Shown here: positions 17,735 through 19,359 of the stretch, piece after piece
How positions within the stretch are numbered: the stretch's first letter is position 1
Layout: each line of letters begins with the position of its first letter
Source: a bacterium
GTDB lineage: Bacteria; Patescibacteriota; Minisyncoccia; Phycocordibacterales; Phycocordibacteraceae
Assembly: GCA_021782715.1 (NCBI GenBank)
Contig: JAJXUR010000004.1
Coordinates: 1 to 19,359 of the forward strand
Reading direction: 5' to 3'
Length of the DNA stretch: 19,359 bases
Made by a program: the position numbers and the translations under genes
Notes under the pieces: generated by a model
What the model was told of the DNA's origin: nothing
Database searches by the model: none
What the model saw: the letters and a program-made list of their open reading frames with translations, nothing else

Positions 17735-19359
17735 ATGAATCGCGACTATCCACTCGAAAAGGTGCGCAACTTCGGTATCATCGCCCACATCGATGCGGGC
17801 AAGACGACCACCAGCGAGCGCGTGCTGTTCTATACGGGTAGCCAGCACAAGATCGGCGAGGTGCACGAGGGCGAGACCACGACCGACTGGATGGAGCAGG
17901 AGCGCGAGCGCGGCATCACCATTACCTCGGCGGCCATCACCTGTTTCTGGACGAAAACCAACGAGGCAGACAAGAAGGACATCACGAAGAAGTCCCGTTT
18001 CAATATCATCGACACCCCGGGACACATCGACTTCACTGCCGAAGTGCAGCGCTCGATGCGTGTGCTCGATGGCGCCATCGTCGTCTTCGACGGCGTAGCA
18101 GGTGTGGAGCCTCAGTCAGAGACCAACTGGCGCTATGCGGATGATGCGAATGTGCCACGCGTTTGTTTCATCAATAAGCTCGATCGTGTCGGGGCTTCCT
18201 TCGAGCGTTCGTACGCAAGTATCCTCGACCGACTCTCATCGAAGGCTATCCGCATGCAGATTCCTATAGGCGAAGAAGAGAAGCATGAGGGTGCAATCGA
18301 CTTGCTCAAGATGAAGGCCTACACCTTCTCGGGGAATATGGGCGAAGAGGTTATCGAGGGCGAGATTCCAGCAGACCTTCTTGAGGATGCGAAGAAGTAT
18401 CGCGCTCTTCTCATCGAGCGTATTGTCGAGCAGGACGATGCAGCTATGGGTGCGTATCTCGAGGGCAAGGAACCATCACTCGAAGAGTTGAACAAGATTC
18501 TTCGCAAGGCAGTCATTAATAACGACATCTTCCCGGTGTATTGTGGCAGCGCCCTCAAGAACAAGGGTGTCCAGCTCGTACTCGACGCGGTCGTCGATTA
18601 CCTCCCTTCTCCAGTCGACCTTAAGCCAGTGACGGGTGTGAATCCGAAGACGGGCGAGCCAGCTGAGCGCCACGCGTCAGACGATGAGCCGTTCTGCGCG
18701 CTCGCTTTCAAGCTCCAGACCGACCCATTCGTGGGTGCGCTCACCTTCTTCCGTGTCTACTCAGGGACACTTACCGCCGGTTCGTACGTGTACAACTCAA
18801 CGACTGGTTCTAAAGAGCGTGTCGGTCGTATCGTGCGCCTTCAGGCTGACAAGCGTGAAGAAGTCGAAAAGGTATTTACGGGAGAAATCGCTGCGGCCGT
18901 GGGCCTTAAGGACACCAAGACTTCGCATACGCTCTGCGATGAGGCGGCACCAATCATCCTTGAAGAGATCAAGTTCCCGGAGCCGGTGGTATCACTCCGT
19001 ATCGAACCGAAGACGAAGGCCGACCAGGAAAAGATGGGCATCGCGCTCCGTAAGCTTTCTGACGAAGACCCGACTTTCCGTATTAAGACTGATGAAGAGA
19101 CCAATGAGACTATCATTTCAGGCATGGGCGAGCTCCACCTCGAGATCCTTGTCGACCGCATGAAGCGCGAGTTCGGCGTCGTTGCTGACGTCGGGAAGCC
19201 GCAGGTGGCATACCGCGAAACCATTCTCGGATCTGCTGAGGCAGAAGGGAAGTACATTAAACAGACCGGTGGCAAGGGCCAGTATGGTCACGTGAAGATC
19301 CGCATGAAGAAGATGGAACCAGTCGATCCGGAGGCAAAGGTTGCGAAGAACGTCACGCG
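17735..19359 (+). CDS. fusA: Elongation factor G, 3' end cut by window
   Basis: The frame is open for 541 codons from ATG 17735 to the window end, so about three quarters of EF-G is present. EF-G is the translocation GTPase; it also works with RRF in ribosome recycling. GTPase motifs are G1 AHIDAGKTT, G2 RERGITIT, G3 DTPGHIDF and G4 NKLD. Domain II begins near FCALAFKLQTDPFVG. Domain III holds ALRKLSDEDPTF and the GMGELHLEIL segment. Domain IV starts at GKPQVAYRETI and contains TGGKGQYGHVKIRM. An insert of about a dozen residues (TKTNEADKKDITKKSR) lies between CFW and the G3 strand, next to switch I. It has its own promoter rather than reading through from rpsG. No Shine-Dalgarno is seen; the leader holds CCTCCT instead. 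Confidence 0.96.
   Translation, partial: MNRDYPLEKVRNFGIIAHIDAGKTTTSERVLFYTGSQHKIGEVHEGETTTDWMEQERERGITITSAAITCFWTKTNEADKKDITKKSRFNIIDTPGHIDFTAEVQRSMRVLDGAIVVFDGVAGVEPQSETNWRYADDANVPRVCFINKLDRVGASFERSYASILDRLSSKAIRMQIPIGEEEKHEGAIDLLKMKAYTFSGNMGEEVIEGEIPADLLEDAKKYRALLIERIVEQDDAAMGAYLEGKEPSLEELNKILRKAVINNDIFPVYCGSALKNKGVQLVLDAVVDYLPSPVDLKPVTGVNPKTGEPAERHASDDEPFCALAFKLQTDPFVGALTFFRVYSGTLTAGSYVYNSTTGSKERVGRIVRLQADKREEVEKVFTGEIAAAVGLKDTKTSHTLCDEAAPIILEEIKFPEPVVSLRIEPKTKADQEKMGIALRKLSDEDPTFRIKTDEETNETIISGMGELHLEILVDRMKREFGVVADVGKPQVAYRETILGSAEAEGKYIKQTGGKGQYGHVKIRMKKMEPVDPEAKVAKNVT

Overview
The window reads as chromosomal DNA of a candidate-phyla-radiation (Patescibacteria/Parcubacteria) bacterium, possibly a moderately GC-rich Kaiserbacteria-like lineage. 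The lineage is my inference. It rests on the protein types: a CPR-style DksA-like protein, Pro/Ala/Thr-rich single-span proteins next to a TrbL/VirB6-like protein, a signal-peptide plus PG-binding protein, a UvrD helicase with an intein, and compact genes that mostly lack clear Shine-Dalgarno sites.

Layout. 1-3043: the 3' part of a Pro-rich single-span membrane protein, a DksA/TraR-type zinc-finger protein and a ComM/YifB AAA+ ATPase. 3044-3820: a four-helix-bundle (S23-type) gene bracketed by A/T-rich repeats, followed by a hairpin-rich gap with no gene. 3821-4840 (minus): a LysM-LysM-M23 cell-wall hydrolase with its own promoter and a structured leader. 5072-8110: a UvrD/PcrA-type helicase interrupted by a 367-residue intein in helicase motif III. 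8163-9450: a CopG/RelB-like antitoxin, a RelE/ParE-like toxin and the 16S rRNA dimethyltransferase RsmA/KsgA, tightly packed. 9452-10447 (minus): a secreted PG-binding-domain protein. 10534-16319: a four-gene operon with a membrane-anchored acidic-motif protein, a large secreted protein, a TrbL/VirB6-like channel protein and a Pro-rich cytoplasmic protein, which looks like part of a type IV secretion/pilus machine. 16393-19359: the start of the str operon, rpsL and rpsG, then a strong terminator, a small minus-strand ORF and fusA (cut by the window end).

How the genes fit together. The M23 hydrolase, the PG-binding protein and the TrbL/VirB6-like operon are all envelope functions and could serve one surface or DNA-transfer apparatus, with ComM acting on imported DNA; that link is inferred. 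rpsL, rpsG, fusA and rsmA belong to the ribosome. Several genes have a -10 box only 6-10 nt before the start codon, suggesting leaderless mRNAs. In contrast, rpsL and fusA have short leaders that begin with a tiny hairpin followed by a T-run.

Most notable points: the helicase intein with no recognisable endonuclease motif; ribosomal protein S12 lacking the proline of the conserved KDLPG loop and carrying Arg at the classical streptomycin-resistance lysine; and the A/T-rich repeat found around and inside the four-helix-bundle gene and again inside the str operon.
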